DNA of 56,705 bases from an uncultured Porphyromonadaceae bacterium (lineage in GTDB: Bacteria > Bacteroidota > Bacteroidia > Bacteroidales > Coprobacteraceae), in contig URAV01000024.1 in the NCBI GenBank assembly GCA_900545915.1, positions 1 through 56,705 of the forward strand, given 5' to 3'. This document shows, piece after piece, positions 53,821 through 56,705 of the stretch. A program made the position numbers and the translations under genes. The notes under the pieces were generated by a model. It did no database searches. It was not told the origin of the DNA and worked only from the letters and a program-made list of their open reading frames with translations. How positions within the stretch are numbered: the first letter of the stretch is position 1; each line of letters begins with the position of its first letter.

Positions 53821-54321
53821 TTATTTATATACTTTGAACTTTCGTGGAACAATTTTACTTGAATCTACGGGAAGTGGAGTTCCTTCTTTTGATTGAGGTA
53901 TCCAGAAAGGCATTATGGTATGTTCGTTATCTTTTTCAAGGCTTTCAATGTCTAACCCCCACTCATTCATAAAATACATGCTGCAAACTTTTCCATTGTC
54001 CGCCCAAATAAGTACTTGTACGATATAATTTTTGGCATATTTTTCTTTTAGAGGGTCATAGAAAAAGGTTATCTGATAGTATAATCTACCCCAGTCTTCC
54101 TTTTTATGGTGTTTCTTAGAGAGAGCTCCTCTGAAAATGACTTCGGGTTTTTTATAATCCCTGTAATATCCGGGAGCATATTTCAGTACTGCATTTTTAG
54201 CCGTTTCTATAAGGATGCTGTCCCGTTGATTTGAGGGCATCTTTTCGAATATGTTTTTTTGCGCATACCCGGCTGTCATGATCAGTAGCAATGCCGATAA
54301 AGTGATTAGTATTCGTTTCAT
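53821..54321 (-). CDS. Tandem small exported protein, copy 4 (candidate immunity-type)
   Basis: This 166-residue protein has a signal peptide cleaved after GYAQ (about residue 20) and no further membrane helix. It shares the family core with its three neighbours: KNIFEKMP, QRDSILIETAK, LKYAPGYYRDYKKPEV, FFYDPLKEK, IWADNGK and the tail GTPLPVDSSK-VPRKFKVYK. Copy-specific residues lie in the middle (IFRGALSKKHHKKEDWG) and near 120-145 (SMYFMNEWGLDIESLEKDNEHTIMP). I do not recognise the family. The mature protein is basic and would sit in the periplasm or outside. It is the most divergent of the four full copies. Confidence 0.82.
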   Translation of the reverse strand: MKRILITLSALLLIMTAGYAQKNIFEKMPSNQRDSILIETAKNAVLKYAPGYYRDYKKPEVIFRGALSKKHHKKEDWGRLYYQITFFYDPLKEKYAKNYIVQVLIWADNGKVCSMYFMNEWGLDIESLEKDNEHTIMPFWIPQSKEGTPLPVDSSKIVPRKFKVYK

Positions 54322-54332
54322 AATCTTGCCGG

Positions 54333-54833
54333 TTATTTGTATACTTTAAATTTCCGTGGCACATTCTTACTTGAATCTACGGGAAGTGGAGTTCCTTTTT
54401 TGAATCTGGGAAAGAAGAACGGGACGACAGTGGTATATCCTTCTTTTTCTGCTTTTTCGACGTCAAATCCCCAACTATTCATAAATGCTAAACTATATAC
54501 TTTCCCATTATCCGCCCAGATATATGCTTTTACTAAATAGTCTGTGGGAAATTTTTCTTTTAAAGGGTCATAAAAAAAAGTTACTTGATAAAATAACCTT
54601 CCCCGGTCTTTCTTTATCCGGTAGTCTTTAGGTACAGCTCCATAAAGAATGACTTCGGGTTTTTTATAATCCCTGTAATATCCGGGAGCATATTTCAGCA
54701 CTGCTGCTTTAGCTGTTTCTATAAGAATACTGTCCCGTTGATTTTGAGGCATTTTTTCAAATATGTTTTTTTGCGCATACCCGGCCGTCGTGATCAGTAG
54801 CAATGTCGATAAAGTGATTAGTATTCGTTTCAT
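54333..54833 (-). CDS. Tandem small exported protein, copy 3 (candidate immunity-type)
   Basis: This 166-residue paralogue has a signal peptide ending GYAQ and the same conserved core as its neighbours. Its middle part, 54482-54767, appears identical base for base to copy 1 (55491-55776), while the C-terminal third (NSWGFDVEKAEKEGYTTVVPFFFPRF) is its own. It lies 11 bases from each neighbour in the array. Exported to the periplasm or beyond; function unknown, with an immunity or surface role suggested only by position. Confidence 0.82.
   Translation of the reverse strand: MKRILITLSTLLLITTAGYAQKNIFEKMPQNQRDSILIETAKAAVLKYAPGYYRDYKKPEVILYGAVPKDYRIKKDRGRLFYQVTFFYDPLKEKFPTDYLVKAYIWADNGKVYSLAFMNSWGFDVEKAEKEGYTTVVPFFFPRFKKGTPLPVDSSKNVPRKFKVYK
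54482..54767 (-). repeat. Near-perfect internal duplication, unit in copy 3
   Basis: About 286 bases appear identical by eye to 55491-55776, offset by 1009 bases, while the flanking parts of both genes differ. This is the mark of recent gene conversion or unequal crossing-over. Confidence 0.75.
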
Positions 54834-54844
54834 AATCTTGCCGG

Positions 54845-55330
54845 TTATTTATATACTTTGAACTTTCGTGGTACATTCTTACTTGAGTCTACAGGGAGAG
54901 GTGTGCCTTTTCCTACTCGAGGAACAGAAAAAGGTACAATATTCGAGGAATTGTTTTTTTCTGCCATTTCAATATTAAAAGCCCAATTGGTCATAAAATA
55001 TAAACGAAAAGCTTTCCCATTATCTGCCCAAATATATACTTTTACTATATAATCTTTTGGAAATTTTTCTTTTAGGGGATCATAGAAGTAGGTTACTAAA
55101 TAAAAGAATCTTCCGAGACCTTTATCGGGGACTGTCTTTTTGAGGATCACTTCAGGTTTTTTATAATCCCTATAATACCCGGGAGCATATTTCAGTATTG
55201 CATTTTTAGCCGTTTCTATAAGAATACTGTCCCGCCGATTTTGAGACATTTTCTCGAATATGTTTTTTTGCGCATACCCGGCTGTCATGATCAGTAGTAA
55301 TGCCGATAAAGTGATTAGTATTCGTTTCAT
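54845..55330 (-). CDS. Tandem small exported protein, copy 2 (candidate immunity-type)
   Basis: This 161-residue paralogue is five residues shorter than the others, with a deletion in the variable loop after KKPEVIL (KKTVPDKGLGRFFYLV). It keeps the signal peptide and conserved blocks. Its C-terminal third (TNWAFNIEMAEKNNSSNIVPFSVPRVGKGTP) is nearly the same as that of copy 1. It lies 11 bases from its neighbours. Function unknown. Confidence 0.82.
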   Translation of the reverse strand: MKRILITLSALLLIMTAGYAQKNIFEKMSQNRRDSILIETAKNAILKYAPGYYRDYKKPEVILKKTVPDKGLGRFFYLVTYFYDPLKEKFPKDYIVKVYIWADNGKAFRLYFMTNWAFNIEMAEKNNSSNIVPFSVPRVGKGTPLPVDSSKNVPRKFKVYK

Positions 55331-55341
55331 ACTCCTGCCGG

Positions 55342-55842
55342 TTATTTATATACTTTGAACTTCCGCGGTACATTCTTACTTGAGTCTACAGGGAGAGGTG
55401 TACCTTTTTCTACTCGAGGAACAGAAAAAGGTACAATATTCGAAGAATTATTTTTTTCTGCCATTTCAACATTAAAAGCCCAATTGGTCATAAATGCTAA
55501 ACTATATACTTTCCCATTATCCGCCCAGATATATGCTTTTACTAAATAGTCTGTGGGAAATTTTTCTTTTAAAGGGTCATAAAAAAAAGTTACTTGATAA
55601 AATAACCTTCCCCGGTCTTTCTTTATCCGGTAGTCTTTAGGTACAGCTCCATAAAGAATGACTTCGGGTTTTTTATAATCCCTGTAATATCCGGGAGCAT
55701 ATTTCAGCACTGCTGCTTTAGCTGTTTCTATAAGAATACTGTCCCGTTGATTTTGAGGCATTTTTTCAAATATGTTCTTTTGTGCATATGCAGTCGTAAT
55801 AATAGATAATAAAATTTGCGCTGTGATTAAGAATCGTTTCAT
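55342..55842 (-). CDS. Tandem small exported protein, copy 1 (candidate immunity-type)
   Basis: This 166-residue protein is the first of the array, 29 bases after the large JAMM-motif gene. Its signal peptide (MKRFLITAQILLSIITTAYAQ) differs from those of the other copies. The middle is like copy 3 and the C-terminus like copy 2, so it is a mosaic. Being closest to the presumed effector, it would be the best candidate for a cognate immunity protein if that reading is right. It may be cotranscribed with the upstream gene. Confidence 0.83.
   Translation of the reverse strand: MKRFLITAQILLSIITTAYAQKNIFEKMPQNQRDSILIETAKAAVLKYAPGYYRDYKKPEVILYGAVPKDYRIKKDRGRLFYQVTFFYDPLKEKFPTDYLVKAYIWADNGKVYSLAFMTNWAFNVEMAEKNNSSNIVPFSVPRVEKGTPLPVDSSKNVPRKFKVYK
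55491..55776 (-). repeat. Near-perfect internal duplication, unit in copy 1
   Basis: This is the partner of 54482-54767. The two stretches diverge at their edges in the signal-peptide region and after the IWADNGK-VYSLAFM segment. Confidence 0.75.
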
Positions 55843-55871
55843 ATTGTGTTTAATTTATATAGTGTAAATTA

Positions 55872-56705
55872 TTAGTTTGGTCTTCTTTCAGATCCATAAA
55901 AGTATATCTTTGCTGGTTCGTTTTTTTTGTGGCCATTATAAATATAATACTCTCCTGTTGTGTTTTTTTTCCCGATATAATCATAAATAATACCGGGAAC
56001 TTTGTATGGAAGCGGATTTGCTAAATCGAGAGCAGATGGACCTGTTCTTCGGGATGCTTCTTGGGGCGCAAATTCTATAGGTGGATGTGTATGAAAGCAC
56101 GCGACCCCGAATATACCCCCTAATGAAAAGGTCGTATCGTTAGGCGATTTTCCGGAGAAGTCATCTTTCAGTTCAATTCCTACGTTTATTTCGGTATAGT
56201 CAGGAGTTTTCATTTCTCCCGGAGTATCCTTGTAGATATAATCTTCTTTTCCTCCATCCCTCGTATCGAGATAAACGGCACAGCCGTATTCCCGACACGA
56301 GGTTTCGGAATAGTCGTTTAAAGTTTTTTGCCATAATTCGTCAAAATGGGATTGTGCTGTTTGCAATATCTCGTCCCTCGACGGAAAGATATGCTCTACC
56401 TGTATAGTGTTACTATAGAAGATTTCATAATCGATATAGGCGTGCGCCCGTAACTCAAAGCGACCGGGGAAACGAGCTTTTACCGTTGCGCCATTAAGAC
56501 TTTCCCATTTTTCCCCACCGGGTCTTGACATTTCGTAATAAAATCTTCCGGGATTTTTGTTTGCAGGAGAGACACTTACCGATAGCGTATATTCGTCGAG
56601 AAGAGTATAAGTTTTACTTCCCGACACATCCAGACGGATAATTACCGGGTCGGTATCTTCATCCGGATCGGTAGGATTTTCTCCGCTGCCACCCCCACCG
56701 CCGCC
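55872..56705 (-). CDS. C-terminal part of a large protein with JAMM/JAB-like motif (partial; candidate effector)
   Basis: The frame is open to the window edge; at least 277 residues are seen and the start lies beyond 56705. The visible part begins with a glycine run and the linker GENPTDPDEDTDP, then a beta-rich, Ig-like segment (TYTLLDEYTLSVSVSP, then GRFELRAHAYIDYEIFYSN). The C-terminal domain of about 170 residues begins near FPSRDEILQTAQSHFDELW. It contains ACFHTHPPIEF, then RRTGPSALDLANP and VPGIIYDYIG. HxHP plus SxxD is the pattern of JAMM/MPN metalloproteases (two His and one Asp bind zinc); the spacing between them is longer than usual. A linker followed by a C-terminal domain and then small tandem genes resembles polymorphic toxins. 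No peptidase activity is proven by sequence. Confidence 0.75.
   Translation of the reverse strand, partial: GGGGGGSGENPTDPDEDTDPVIIRLDVSGSKTYTLLDEYTLSVSVSPANKNPGRFYYEMSRPGGEKWESLNGATVKARFPGRFELRAHAYIDYEIFYSNTIQVEHIFPSRDEILQTAQSHFDELWQKTLNDYSETSCREYGCAVYLDTRDGGKEDYIYKDTPGEMKTPDYTEINVGIELKDDFSGKSPNDTTFSLGGIFGVACFHTHPPIEFAPQEASRRTGPSALDLANPLPYKVPGIIYDYIGKKNTTGEYYIYNGHKKNEPAKIYFYGSERRPN

Noticed and set aside
1..56705. CRISPR arrays, rRNA genes, insertion sequences and riboswitches
   Set aside because: No regularly spaced direct repeats, no rRNA-like sequence, no transposase motif and no known riboswitch core were found in the window.

Overview
The window looks like chromosomal DNA from a member of the order Bacteroidales. 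It has moderate to low GC and many promoters with the Bacteroidetes -7 box TAnnTTTG. It also has the usual families of that order: fused korA/korB, an acpP-fabF-rnc cluster, a C10 peptidase with a sorting-like tail, DUF4369 and DUF4254 proteins, a viroplasmin-type RNase H, and a GH84 enzyme with a discoidin domain. A Barnesiellaceae/Coprobacter-like gut species is a guess from gene content, not something the sequence proves.

Layout. 0.2-2.1 kb: a metal-exporting P-type ATPase between two copies of a short dispersed repeat. 2.4-6.8 kb: 2-oxoacid:ferredoxin oxidoreductase (korA, korB), shikimate kinase and RNase H. 7-15.4 kb: two glycosyltransferases, a secreted GH84 hexosaminidase, and a DUF5672/YfhO-type membrane protein pair. 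15.5-19.8 kb: a reverse-strand cluster aroQ-pyk-O-methyltransferase-rbfA-lolC/E, divergent from xerD (19.9 kb). 21.2-27.3 kb: an OmpA-like/TPR lipoprotein, a Crp-type regulator, two acyltransferase or DUF418 membrane proteins, and tag. 27.6-32.3 kb: HIT protein, greA, a lipoprotein with a cysteine-less thioredoxin fold, and pnp. 32.5-34.6 kb: a C10 cysteine peptidase. 35-37.4 kb: acpP-fabF-rnc. 37.7-38 kb: a decayed response-regulator receiver domain. 38-46.4 kb: purN, pdxB, an LPS-core-like set (DUF4254, GT9, InaA-type kinase), ruvB, a flippase and a DUF389 protein. 46.5-48.9 kb: mannose-1-phosphate guanylyltransferase, tRNA-Leu(CAA), a truncated P-loop kinase and a GNAT acetyltransferase. 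49.2-53.7 kb: a glycan module (GT2, a small membrane protein, a polytopic GT-C-like protein, an O-antigen ligase-like protein).

The most unusual locus is the right end (53.7-56.7 kb). The C-terminal part of a large protein runs off the window. It carries a glycine-rich linker, a beta-rich (Ig-like) segment and a JAMM/JAB-like motif (HTHPP followed by GPSxxD). It is followed at once by four tandem, mosaic, signal-peptide-bearing paralogues of about 165 residues plus a 38-residue remnant of a fifth. This arrangement resembles a polymorphic toxin followed by an expanded immunity array. The family is not one I recognise and the function is inferred from layout only.

Several genes have longer in-frame starts (TTG or GTG) that fall inside their own -7 promoter boxes. 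For these I chose the downstream ATG. greA has a promoter followed by an intrinsic-terminator-like hairpin before its start codon, suggesting leader attenuation.
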